From Ulvibacterium marinum (GTDB lineage: Bacteria; Bacteroidota; Bacteroidia; Flavobacteriales; Flavobacteriaceae): DNA of 50,838 bases. Location: contig NZ_RBCJ01000008.1 in the NCBI RefSeq assembly GCF_003626755.1, forward strand, positions 1 to 50,838, read 5' to 3'. Both the position numbers and the translations under genes were made by a program. The notes beneath the pieces are model-generated. The model searched no databases, was not told where the DNA came from, and was given only the letters and a program-made list of their open reading frames with translations. This document shows positions 7,974 to 15,614 of this stretch, piece by piece (position 1 is the stretch's first letter; the number at the start of each line of letters is the position of its first letter).

Positions 7974-8417
7974 TTATTTCCAACTTTGTAATTCAATCAA
8001 ATTCCCTTCCGGGTCTCTGGCATATACAAAGGCAATTTCTCCGACCCCATCAACTTTTCTCCTCGTAATCTCCCCGGAAGTCCTTCCACCATTTCTTTCC
8101 AAAACCTCAATAACCAATTCCACACTCTCAACCTCAAAAGCAATATGACCAAAACCCCTTTTGTTTGGCGATACCGGATTCTGATTTTCGATATTTTCAT
8201 ACTGGTAAATTTCAAGAGTGGGACCTTTTTCACCATAGCCCGGAAGCAATAGGTGGGCTCCTTCCAATTTTGCATTTTTTAAGCCAGTTCCCTTTTCGAG
8301 CCAGGCTCCTGATTGGTTTCTAATTGGAGGCACAATTTTGCAGTTGAATGTTTTTACATAAAAATCCACTAGCAATTTCCAATCAATACTTACGATATTT
8401 GTATGGGCGAACCTCAT
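7974..8417 (-). CDS. VOC (glyoxalase/bleomycin-resistance fold) family protein
   Basis: A 147-residue protein with two beta-alpha-beta-beta-beta modules. It starts with a typical MRFAHTNIVSIDWKLLVDFY module. The second module includes GFGHIAFEVESVE and ends ARDPEGNLIELQSW, which carries the usual C-terminal metal-ligand Glu. VOC proteins include lyases, dioxygenases and drug-binding proteins, and the substrate here is open. It is cytoplasmic. It is the only gene between repeat A copies 8 and 9. Confidence 0.88.
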   Translation of the reverse strand: MRFAHTNIVSIDWKLLVDFYVKTFNCKIVPPIRNQSGAWLEKGTGLKNAKLEGAHLLLPGYGEKGPTLEIYQYENIENQNPVSPNKRGFGHIAFEVESVELVIEVLERNGGRTSGEITRRKVDGVGEIAFVYARDPEGNLIELQSWK

Positions 8418-8434
8418 TTATATGAAATAGTCTT

Positions 8435-8452
8435 GTCGGTTATTTGAACTTT
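8435..8452 (-). repeat. Repeat A copy 9
   Basis: Plus strand GTCGGTTATTTGAACTTT. Nearby complementary segments are CCAG 8459-8462 with CTGG 8475-8478, CTTT 8449-8452 with AAAAG 8486-8490, and GAAC 8446-8449 with GTTC 8496-8499. Together they again form a bulged hairpin. Confidence 0.75.
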
Positions 8453-8515
8453 CCAAGTCCAGGTTTTTGAATTTCTGGTACTGTTAAAAGGCTAGGTTCC
8501 AAAATAGCTGCAATC

Positions 8516-9013
8516 TCATTCTAGAAATAATTGAAGAAATCTCAAGTCCAGCCACTTATCGAACTTGTGTCCTATCTCCTTAAAGGTACCTACTTCTTCA
8601 AAACCGAACTTTTTATGAAATTTGAGGCTTTCATCACTGGAACCGTCCACGCCCGCTATCATGGTATGATAACCATTTTGTTTTGCAATGTCGATTAATC
8701 TGGACATCAACAACTTTCCCATACCCCTATGTCTGTAATCCTTATGGACGTAAATAGAGTGTTCCACGCTAAATCGATAGGCATCCCATGGTCTGAAAAT
8801 ACCAAATGTACCGTAACCGACCACCTTGGAGCTTAATTCGGCAACGAGAACCGGCATTCCATCCTCCGTTTTTCTTTTGAACCATTTTTTTTGCTGTTCA
8901 AGGGACAGTTTCTCATAATGGTATAGCACAGTTGTATGGAGAATTTCGTGATTGACGATTTCCAGAATTCCCTCCATGTCTTCCATAGTAGCTTGCCTGA
9001 TATGTACTCTCAT
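8516..9013 (-). CDS. GNAT-family N-acetyltransferase
   Basis: A 165-residue protein of the phosphinothricin-acetyltransferase-like branch. Beta strand 4 is followed by the acetyl-CoA motif in VHKDYRHRGMGKLLMSRLI (R-x-x-G-x-G). The later FHKKFGFEEVGTFKEIGHKF is the typical C-terminal signature of this branch. It probably acetylates a small amine, and many relatives protect against phosphinothricin-like or amino-acid analogues. It is cytoplasmic. It is the sole gene between repeat A copies 9 and 10. Confidence 0.9.
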   Translation of the reverse strand: MRVHIRQATMEDMEGILEIVNHEILHTTVLYHYEKLSLEQQKKWFKRKTEDGMPVLVAELSSKVVGYGTFGIFRPWDAYRFSVEHSIYVHKDYRHRGMGKLLMSRLIDIAKQNGYHTMIAGVDGSSDESLKFHKKFGFEEVGTFKEIGHKFDKWLDLRFLQLFLE

Positions 9014-9057
9014 TTGATATGGCTTATAAAAACAAATGACCCTGAATCAATTATTGA

Positions 9058-9075
9058 AATTGTTATTTGAGCTTT
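9058..9075 (-). repeat. Repeat A copy 10
   Basis: Plus strand AATTGTTATTTGAGCTTT, a diverged copy that keeps TTATTTGA-CTTT. It lies 15 bp beyond the stop codon of the Kazal gene. Confidence 0.6.
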
Positions 9076-9090
9076 CGCTTAAAAAAATCT

Positions 9091-9333
9091 CTATTCACAT
9101 TCGCCCATAGTGTAATCGTCTATACTTTGGCATTTGGCAGTCGAAGGGTTCGGATAAGTGACCCCATTACATCCGCAAACGGGATTGAGCTCAAAGGTGA
9201 CAGCACAATTTTCTTTCCTTTCTTCTTCACAATCTTCCTTACCACAAGAAACAATCAAAATAAAGACCAAAAAAATAAAGATAAAAGTAGCTTTCCCAAA
9301 TCTCACGGAGTCAATTTTTAATTTCTCAAACAT
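9091..9333 (-). CDS. Kazal-type protease inhibitor lipoprotein
   Basis: An 80-residue protein with a hydrophobic anchor at about 15-29, a lipobox (LIVSC) and then one Kazal domain. Six cysteines occur after the lipid Cys, in the classical arrangement around NPVCGCNGVTYPNPSTAKC. Kazal domains inhibit serine proteases by a rigid loop. In Bacteroidota they are often surface lipoproteins, perhaps against predators' or competitors' proteases. The start codon overlaps repeat A copy 11 and the upstream gene stops only 7 bp away. Confidence 0.85.
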   Translation of the reverse strand: MFEKLKIDSVRFGKATFIFIFLVFILIVSCGKEDCEEERKENCAVTFELNPVCGCNGVTYPNPSTAKCQSIDDYTMGECE

Positions 9334-9349
9334 CGATTATTTAAACTTT
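9332..9349 (-). repeat. Repeat A copy 11, spanning a stop and a start codon
   Basis: Plus strand ATCGATTATTTAAACTTT. The start codon of the Kazal gene (9331-9333) overlaps its left end by two bases, and the stop codon of the preceding lipoprotein gene (9341-9343) lies inside it. The gene junction is therefore little more than the repeat. Confidence 0.75.
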
Positions 9350-9703
9350 TATGAAGCCCAAGTCTTGTAATTCAGTTTCGTCGGACTTAGGCACAGTTAC
9401 AATAATTCTCTGACCTGTTCCACATCCACATGACTCACACAATGCATCCAATGCGGACTTGTTATCGAACATTATTCGTAAAGCTTCAATGTCGTTATCC
9501 TCCAAATATTGCTCCAAAGCTTGGATTGTGATTGGATTGGCATCACGCTCTCCTGTACCCCAGGGATCTGAACATTTAGTTTGCTCCCAATAAAACTTTT
9601 CCGCTTCATCATCTTTATTACAGCAAACAAGGGCTGTTGGCAAAATTAACGGAAGGAGAAAAAACATAATAATATTCTTTCTAAAAAGGGTGTTCAACAT
9701 CAT
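9341..9703 (-). CDS. Small cysteine-bearing lipoprotein
   Basis: A 120-residue exported protein with a long hydrophobic leader and Cys at positions 27-28 (ALVCC), followed by an acidic mature part. A CESCGCGTG cluster near residue 95 and the closing segment IIVTVPKSDETELQDLGF are notable. I do not recognise a named family. The last codons (Lys-Val-stop) are encoded within repeat A copy 11. Confidence 0.7.
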   Translation of the reverse strand: MMLNTLFRKNIIMFFLLPLILPTALVCCNKDDEAEKFYWEQTKCSDPWGTGERDANPITIQALEQYLEDNDIEALRIMFDNKSALDALCESCGCGTGQRIIVTVPKSDETELQDLGFIKV

Positions 9704-9716
9704 TCTACTGAACTTT
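9699..9716 (-). repeat. Repeat A copy 12 (degenerate)
   Basis: Plus strand ATCATTCTACTGAACTTT keeps ATC and TGAACTTT at the proper spacing but is altered in the middle. It overlaps the start codon of the 9341-9703 gene and is accepted mainly because of its position and orientation. Confidence 0.5.
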
Positions 9717-9848
9717 TATCGATGATATACGCTTTCGTGACCAACTTAAAACATTAAATGTAAAAATTCTCCGGTACTTACAGGGCAAAACCAAACCATT
9801 ACGACGGATTAATTAGCAACTCGGATTTAATCCGGGGTAGGCTGTGTA

Positions 9849-10295
9849 CTATGGCCTTGGTGGAACCAAAATTTTAATGCCTAAATATTCACGTCCAGGC
9901 TTAAATTCGTTACAATCCGTCGGTTGGCAAACCAGGTTTCTTTTTGTATATGAAGGTGATCCTCCAGACAAATCGGTGTATGAATCATCATCATAATCAA
10001 CAATGAACAAATCGAAATAATCGATTTCTTTGTTGTCCTCAAAAAATACACTGAACTTCCCCCCATCATCCTCGGTAAGATATAGAGTACGTTCCTGCAA
10101 AGTATTATTTTCAGTACCTCTGGTCCGTTGCATTGCTGAAATAACTAAACGCGGAAAAAGGACAGGTTCCAACGTGTCCTCATATAAAATGGTCCCCTCG
10201 ATTACCGTGGGAAGGATCTCCCCGTCATCATCACTGTAAAGAAAACAGCCCGACAAACCTAAAGCAAGAATTAGCACAAAATATTTTTTCATCAC
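9849..10295 (-). CDS. Lipoprotein with possible carboxypeptidase-regulatory-like beta domain
   Basis: A 148-residue protein with a signal sequence and lipobox (LSGC, Cys17) and then the acidic stretch DDDGE. The following VIEGTILYEDTLEPVLFPRLVISA resembles the start of the beta-sandwich repeat found in outer-membrane-associated Bacteroidota proteins. This is weak evidence for a binding or structural role. The 145-bp gap behind it contains an imperfect hairpin (GGATTAATTAGCAACTCGGATTTAATCC reads as GGATTAA...TTAATCC). Confidence 0.65.
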   Translation of the reverse strand: MMKKYFVLILALGLSGCFLYSDDDGEILPTVIEGTILYEDTLEPVLFPRLVISAMQRTRGTENNTLQERTLYLTEDDGGKFSVFFEDNKEIDYFDLFIVDYDDDSYTDLSGGSPSYTKRNLVCQPTDCNEFKPGREYLGIKILVPPRP

Positions 10296-10410
10296 AATAC
10301 CTTCTTCAATTCATAGCAATTTTTTAGAATTTAATTTACCATTTATTTCAATGGCCGGCATATAAATTCCCTATTCGGATATGTCCAAGATTGATCAAGG
10401 GGATGAAGAC

Positions 10411-10589
10411 TTAATCTTTTTTGGTAGCCTTCCACAAAAATATTAATCCACCAATTACTATTGAAGTCGGCTTCAACTAAAAATAAGGAAATCAATGCCA
10501 TATGCTAAACCCAAACCCAGCAATGTCAATAATTCAAATGTAAGCACGGTGGCTAAAATGTCATATAATTTTTTAAAAAGGTCGCACAT
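10411..10589 (-). pseudogene. Small two-helix membrane protein, probably frameshifted
   Basis: The first frame (10473-10589) encodes 38 residues: a short charged start (MCDLFKKLYDIL) and a hydrophobic helix ending LAYGIDFLIFS. The next frame continues without a start codon to a second hydrophobic helix and a charged tail (IVIGGLIFLWKATKKD, stop at 10411). Joined by one frameshift they give a plausible 60-residue two-helix protein. The ATG overlaps repeat A copy 13. It could also be a genuine 38-residue protein. Confidence 0.4.
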
Positions 10590-10605
10590 CCTTAATTTGG
10601 ACTGT
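10588..10605 (-). repeat. Repeat A copy 13
   Basis: Plus strand ATCCTTAATTTGGACTGT, 15 of 18 matching the ATCC form of the consensus. It is the last copy seen, and the array appears to end here. Confidence 0.6.
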
Positions 10606-10626
10606 GGTACCTTGGTTCAGTTCTTT

Positions 10627-10842
10627 TTATTTCGTTTTTAAAGCCTGCTGCTTCCGAAGTAAATTTTGAAACATTTTGACGGTTCTTTCTTGATATGCCT
10701 CGGGAATCAGTCCGCCTAAAATCCATAGGTCTAATATTAATTTCCTATTTTGGAGTTTAAATTCTTTCTTTAGACAGGTCAAGGCTTCCTCCTTGGTACT
10801 ATGGTCCATCTGCCTGAACAGTCTTCTTATATTTTCAGTCAT
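10627..10842 (-). CDS. Small hypothetical protein
   Basis: A 71-residue soluble, basic and helical-looking protein with no motif, signal or membrane segment. It is preceded by about 600 bp without a clear gene. No repeat A copy lies on its upstream side, so it marks the right end of the array. I do not recognise it. Confidence 0.5.
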   Translation of the reverse strand: MTENIRRLFRQMDHSTKEEALTCLKKEFKLQNRKLILDLWILGGLIPEAYQERTVKMFQNLLRKQQALKTK

Positions 10843-11468
10843 GGTCGGTTTTGGTAAGTGCTAAATATATTTCAAATTCCGTACAGCAAAAAGTTAAATC
10901 TATGTAAGGTTCTTTATGAACCTATTAGAATAGATAGATTATTTCAAAGTGGTTCGAGTTAGTTGGTAAGCAAAAAGGATTGAAGATGCACAAAGTGGTA
11001 ATGATGTTTCTTGTGATGTAGTGGTTGATGAAGAAAGTTTCGTTTTTTTTGACAAATGGGGCAATAGTTTAATCGTTTGAGACAAGAAATCAACAGTCAT
11101 AAATGGATATTTGAATCCATAAGTAGGTTAAGTAAATACCTCTACTTCTTGAGGTCAATTTACCATAAGGAAAAGGGAACGTGGGGACGTTCCCTTTTTG
11201 GTTCATTTTCAAATATTAAGTTCAGAGGTTTCATCAAAGGTTGGTCACAATTTTATGAAATAGGTCAAAGCCTTTTTCATATGAGTAAAGCTTTTTGGCG
11301 ATCCGTCTTTACCTTTGAGGAAATCAGGTTTGGGATTCATTGCATTTGGTATTAATTCAATAGTGTATACAGCAATCAAAATGTTGTTTAGCAGTCCGGA
11401 TAGGATTGGAATATAGTCCAGCCAAACGTAAAAAAGCAAATAAACACAAGAACTAAAAAATCAGGAAA
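10843..11468. other. Intergenic region with a gene remnant
   Basis: No complete gene is supported. At 10970-11080 on the plus strand an open frame without a start codon reads like the tail of a protein (DVSCDVVVDEESFVFFDKWG, closing NSLIV and stop). It may be the 3' end of a lost gene. A strong hairpin follows at 11171-11199. The two ORF-like stretches at 11077-11355 (+) and 11245-11439 (-) show no coding character. Confidence 0.4.
11171..11199. terminator. Strong bidirectional rho-independent terminator
   Basis: A perfect 12-bp stem AAAAGGGAACGT / ACGTTCCCTTTT with a GGGG loop is followed by T on the plus strand and preceded by A, so it can act both ways. On the plus strand it lies about 90 bp after the coding remnant ending at 11080. 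Confidence 0.8.
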
Positions 11469-12992
11469 ATGCCTATTCTAGGAAGTCTTATCAAAGGAGT
11501 TATTGATGTAACAGATAAATTAAGCCAAGAGCTAAATCCAGTGGAGGAGCAGAACGAGGTACTCAAAAATTTACTCGAAACTGCTTCCGAAACTGATTTT
11601 GGAAGGCATTATAAATTTCAAGATATTTTAGATCAAGAAAACGTGGCCAAGACCTTTGCATCCAAAGTGCCTTATTTTGATTATGAAAAAATCAATATGG
11701 AATGGTGGGCGAAGCTTCATGAAAACCAAACTGATGTGACATGGCCCGGGAATCCCGATTATTTTGCCCTTAGCTCGGGTACTACAGGAAAGACCAGCAA
11801 GCGGATCCCGGTGACGGAAGACATGATCGACTCCATAAAAAAAGCAGGGATCAAGCAGGTTTTGGCCCTAAGTAATTTTGACCTCCCACCGAATTTTTTT
11901 GAAAAGGGAATACTCATGTTGGGAAGCTCAACGGACCTAATCGAAAAAAAGAATCATGCCGAGGGGGAAATCAGTGGTATCAGTGCCAGTAATATTCCTT
12001 CCTGGTTTCAGGGTTATTACAAACCGGGAAAGGAAATTGCAAAAATAGACGATTGGGATCGTCGCGTAAAGAGAATTGTGGAAGAAGCGCCGAATTGGGA
12101 TATTGGGGCCTTAAGCGGAATTCCTTCTTGGCTGGAATTGATGCTCAAGGAAGTAATCAATGCCCATGGACTGGAAAACATTCATGAAATTTGGCCCAAT
12201 TTACAGGTGTACACCTCGGGAGGTGTCGCTTTTGGACCCTATGAAAAGAGCTTCAATGCGCTCATGGGCAAACCTATTACGATTATAGACACTTATTTGG
12301 CTTCAGAAGGGTTTATTGCCTTTCAAAGTCGACCGGAGACCGATGCAATGCAGTTGATAACGGACAATGGTATTTATTTTGAATTTGTACCCTTTGAACC
12401 GAATTACATTAATCCCGATGGTTCCCTGTCTGATGACGCACCTTCCAAAACTTTGGCAGAAGTAGAACTGGGACAGGACTATGTGCTTATCATGAGCACG
12501 GTTTCCGGGGCATGGAGATATATGATCGGAGATACGATTGAATTTACCGATATCGAACGGGCTGAAATCAAAATTACGGGTAGAACCAAATTCTTTCTAA
12601 ATACGGTAGGCTCACAACTCTCCGTAAACAAGCTGAACGATGCCGTTAACTTTTTGGAAAAAGAATTCGATATACAAATTCCCGAATACACCCTTTGTGC
12701 CAAAAAATATAAAGATGGCTTTTATCATACTTGGTATTTGGGAACAAATAATGATGTATCGGAAAAGAGGCTCTCCAAATCCTTGGACAGCTTTTTGAAG
12801 CAGGCGAACAAGAACTACAAAGTGGCCCGCACCAAGGCCCTGAGAGGAGTAAAAGTTAAGAAAACGGATCCTGAAGTATTTTATGAGTGGAGCGGCGAGA
12901 ACAAGAAAAAAGGGGGACAGGTGAAAATGGAGCGCGTAATGGGCGAGGAAAAATTCATGGAGTGGGAGGAGTTCGTAACTTCAAAAAGCTGA
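11469..12992 (+). CDS. GH3 (auxin-responsive promoter) family adenylate-forming protein
   Basis: The 507-residue length fits bacterial GH3 proteins. The three ATP/AMP motifs are visible: SSGTTGKTSKRIPVT near residue 105, TYLASEGFIAF near 280 and YMIGDTIEFTD near 358. Plant GH3 enzymes adenylate small carboxylic acids and conjugate them to amino acids, while the bacterial substrates are largely unknown. It is cytoplasmic. It ends 4 bp from a convergent protease gene. The start ATG follows an A-rich stretch without a clear Shine-Dalgarno, as is usual in this phylum. Confidence 0.9.
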   Translation: MPILGSLIKGVIDVTDKLSQELNPVEEQNEVLKNLLETASETDFGRHYKFQDILDQENVAKTFASKVPYFDYEKINMEWWAKLHENQTDVTWPGNPDYFALSSGTTGKTSKRIPVTEDMIDSIKKAGIKQVLALSNFDLPPNFFEKGILMLGSSTDLIEKKNHAEGEISGISASNIPSWFQGYYKPGKEIAKIDDWDRRVKRIVEEAPNWDIGALSGIPSWLELMLKEVINAHGLENIHEIWPNLQVYTSGGVAFGPYEKSFNALMGKPITIIDTYLASEGFIAFQSRPETDAMQLITDNGIYFEFVPFEPNYINPDGSLSDDAPSKTLAEVELGQDYVLIMSTVSGAWRYMIGDTIEFTDIERAEIKITGRTKFFLNTVGSQLSVNKLNDAVNFLEKEFDIQIPEYTLCAKKYKDGFYHTWYLGTNNDVSEKRLSKSLDSFLKQANKNYKVARTKALRGVKVKKTDPEVFYEWSGENKKKGGQVKMERVMGEEKFMEWEEFVTSKS

Positions 12993-12996
12993 TTGC

Positions 12997-13608
12997 CTAA
13001 GGTATTTCCGTCTCCATATTCGAATCCCTATCCTGTACCAGAACCATGATTTCCTCCGGGGATAGGTACAGTTCCCTGATTCTACTTTTGTATTTTTCCG
13101 AAATATCCGATCTGTTGAGAATGAAATCCTTCGTTTCCAAAATATATTCTTCCATGCCATGAGCCACAGCAAAGGTATCCGCTGTACGTTCGGCCTTTTT
13201 TATAAAACTCTTGGAGAATAAATAACCTATCCCAAAACCTAGAAGATCAATACTACTACGATTCTTGTAATCCATGATATGTCCCAATTCATGCCCTAAC
13301 CACCCTATTAAAATATTGCTGGGCATATCTTTTGTATAATAAGTAGTATCCGCTATTTTCACCTTTTCACTGATAAGTATCAAATATTTTCTTTTATCCC
13401 TGGGTTTAAAAAGGCTGCCAAATACAGGTTGTGCTTGCATGGTGGACTTATGAATGTTTTTTTTGAATTTGAAGTTTATCGGGATATCTCTTAATTCCGG
13501 ATAATGCGACAGGGCGATTTTTGTTTCTTCTTCTATACTTTTAGGAATGGTATTTTGGGGATAGGAAAGCGAAAGCGACATAATTAATAGTAAGGTTATT
13601 TTTTGCAT
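12997..13608 (-). CDS. Secreted HELGH zinc protease
   Basis: A 203-residue protein with an N-terminal signal peptide (hydrophobic residues 4-16). It has a gluzincin-type motif GHELGHIMDY near residue 100 and, about 35 residues later, KKAERTADTFAVAHGM, which supplies the likely third ligand (Glu or Asp). This resembles stand-alone periplasmic M48-like proteases of Bacteroidota. It is convergent with the GH3 gene and shares direction with the phospholipase gene 14 bp behind it. Confidence 0.78.
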   Translation of the reverse strand: MQKITLLLIMSLSLSYPQNTIPKSIEEETKIALSHYPELRDIPINFKFKKNIHKSTMQAQPVFGSLFKPRDKRKYLILISEKVKIADTTYYTKDMPSNILIGWLGHELGHIMDYKNRSSIDLLGFGIGYLFSKSFIKKAERTADTFAVAHGMEEYILETKDFILNRSDISEKYKSRIRELYLSPEEIMVLVQDRDSNMETEIP

Positions 13609-13621
13609 TCAACAAAACATT

Positions 13622-15037
13622 TTAAAGCAGAGGACTAAAAAACCTGGCGAGACCCTCTTTGAATTTTTGAATTGAGGAGCGATTTTTGAATTCTTCATAA
13701 ACCAATTGAGTCGCTTCTTTACATTCCTTATCAAATTCATAAGAAATGTTGGTGGTCACCCTTTCGTCATATATGACAGCATTGGACTCAAAATTATGCT
13801 CAAAACTCCGGTAATCAAAGTTCCCTGAACCAACGGATGCTATTTTCCCATCTACAATGATCAATTTACTATGGGAAAAGTCACTTCTCAGATATATTTT
13901 TATACCTACGGAAAGCAAGTCTTCAAAATTGGCATACATACTGTATTTCGCCAAAAATGAATCGGAAATTTTGGGAAAGAGTAATTGTATGGCAGTACCG
14001 CCAAGTGCAGCGATCTTTAGAGCGTTCAACACCACCGGACCAGGAATAAAATAGGGGTTGGCAATGGATATGCTTTCCTTGGCCAAATTAATCATGGCGA
14101 CATATTGGTGTAAAATGGCCGGTTGATTGGAATCTGGACCACTTGCAATTATCTGGACCATTGAAGTGCCCATTTCGCACAGCGCTGGGAGATACTTGGG
14201 CGTTAATAAGGCCTTTTTTCTGCTGGCAAAATGGTAGTCCTTGATAAATATTTTATGGAGGCTACTGACCACTGGCCCTTCCAATCTTAAATGTATATCT
14301 TCCCATACGCCGAGCTCCGATACCGATTTAATGTACTTATCGGACACGTTCATACCGCCAATAAAGCCCACTTTTCCATCTACCACTATTATTTTTCGAT
14401 GATTCCGGTAATTAAGGGTATACATGAAATTGCCTATGCGTAGAGGCATCATGGGATAAGCCTCTACCCCAATTTTGCGAAAGCGTTTTTTCAATTTACC
14501 CTTAAAGGACATACTTCCCAAGGAATCGTACATCATTCTTATCTCCACCCTATCTCGGATTTTTTTTTTGAAGATTTCGTAAAACCGATTCTGAAGTTCC
14601 CCCTCCTCAAAAATATAATATTGGACGTGTATAAACTTCGTGGCTTGTTCCAAAGCTTCAAAAATCCGTTCAAATGCTTCACGGCCCGCATGCAGTACCT
14701 CTACCTTGTTTCCGACATAGGGAAAGGAGCCTGAACTGTTCTTGAGCATTTTGGCCAATCTTCCATGAGTTTCCAGTGTATCCTGGTTTTCATGAATTCG
14801 GGATGCCTTATACATTTCATCATATAATTTTCGCTTTAGGTTACTCTTTAATTTGTAAAATTTGAACTTCCTTCGATTTACACCGAATAAATAATACAAT
14901 AGAGGCCCTAGAAAGGGAAATAATAGCACCGTCAATGCCCAACTAACGGAGCGGCTAGGTCTTGAACCATGGAAGATGATACTCACCAAGGCCCATACCG
15001 TTATGGCCAAATAGAAGAATAGGAACATGGTACGCAT
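13622..15037 (-). CDS. cls: Cardiolipin synthase-like phospholipase D
   Basis: A 471-residue membrane protein with two N-terminal helices (residues 4-22 and 32-52). Two HxKxxxxD motifs occur, NHRKIIVVDG near 215 with the GFIGGMN context and SHSKLIIVDG near 395 with GSGNFDYRS. This is the usual layout of bacterial Cls enzymes, which condense two phosphatidylglycerols into cardiolipin at the inner membrane. Translation is terminated 14 bp before the secreted protease gene, so both are probably one transcript. Confidence 0.92.
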   Translation of the reverse strand: MRTMFLFFYLAITVWALVSIIFHGSRPSRSVSWALTVLLFPFLGPLLYYLFGVNRRKFKFYKLKSNLKRKLYDEMYKASRIHENQDTLETHGRLAKMLKNSSGSFPYVGNKVEVLHAGREAFERIFEALEQATKFIHVQYYIFEEGELQNRFYEIFKKKIRDRVEIRMMYDSLGSMSFKGKLKKRFRKIGVEAYPMMPLRIGNFMYTLNYRNHRKIIVVDGKVGFIGGMNVSDKYIKSVSELGVWEDIHLRLEGPVVSSLHKIFIKDYHFASRKKALLTPKYLPALCEMGTSMVQIIASGPDSNQPAILHQYVAMINLAKESISIANPYFIPGPVVLNALKIAALGGTAIQLLFPKISDSFLAKYSMYANFEDLLSVGIKIYLRSDFSHSKLIIVDGKIASVGSGNFDYRSFEHNFESNAVIYDERVTTNISYEFDKECKEATQLVYEEFKNRSSIQKFKEGLARFFSPLL

Positions 15038-15179
15038 TTATATAGCGACTTTGTTTCTAAGATACTGTTTTACGTTTTAGGAGCAAACCCTTCTTGCGAT
15101 TGTGTTAGTATCTGTGCTATAAGAGCAAAGAAAGACATTTTCGTTACGTTATTTTTATCTGGACTTACAAAAACAAAAG

Positions 15180-15593
15180 ATGGGAACTATTGCTAAGGAC
15201 AAAAGGGAAATTAAATTATACTATCATTCAGGGACGAGCCTGGGAAAACAAACGTATGCCTATGTGGAATCTTCCGAAAAGGAAATACTGGCTATCGACC
15301 TTGCCAACACCCAAATAACTGGCACACAATGGGCCGAGCTTGCTTCTGGGCTCAATAAAAAGATTTCAGATTTGGTAAATACGGAACACCCTCATTTTGT
15401 GGAGGTGTACGGTCCGCAAAATCCAAATCTGGATGAACACGATTGGTTACGGGTCTTGGAGAAACATCCCGAGACCCTTGCCCATCCAATTGTGATTGTT
15501 AGCTCGGACTTTTATGCCCTAAATACACCTTCCGAATTTTTGGAACACATGGAGGCGGACAGTATAGGCAAATCAAAACCGTATAATGTATAA
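15180..15593 (+). CDS. ArsC/Spx-fold thioredoxin-like protein lacking the catalytic Cys
   Basis: A 137-residue protein starting with the strand and loop IKLYYHSGTSLGKQT, the position where arsenate reductases carry a reactive cysteine. Here that residue is Ser or Gly and the protein contains no cysteine at all. The rest (HDWLRVLEKHPETLAHPIVI, then a DFYALNTPSEF segment) fits the ArsC family fold. It cannot act as a thiol reductase, so a binding or regulatory role is more likely. It is first in a plus-strand run with the membrane and AsmA-like genes that follow. Confidence 0.75.
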   Translation: MGTIAKDKREIKLYYHSGTSLGKQTYAYVESSEKEILAIDLANTQITGTQWAELASGLNKKISDLVNTEHPHFVEVYGPQNPNLDEHDWLRVLEKHPETLAHPIVIVSSDFYALNTPSEFLEHMEADSIGKSKPYNV

Positions 15594-15614
15594 AAATAGT
15601 AGAGACGACAAGGT

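Noticed and set aside
101-10605. Repeat A as a promoter or ribosome-binding leader
   Set aside because: Distances to the following start codon vary from overlap to more than 200 bp, copies contain stop codons of upstream genes, no TTTG / TAnnTTTG pair is formed on the coding strand, and copies 7 and 8 flank a gene of opposite direction.
101-10605. Classical integron attC sites
   Set aside because: The GTTRRRY / RYYYAAC core pair is not present at the repeats, and no integron integrase gene is in the window. Only the layout is similar.
101-10605. CRISPR array
   Set aside because: Repeat spacing is hundreds to thousands of bases with genes in between, and no cas gene is present.
11077-11439. 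Overlapping open frames of 92 and 64 codons in the intergenic region
   Set aside because: They lie on opposite strands over a strong hairpin, have no start signal and no coding-like composition.
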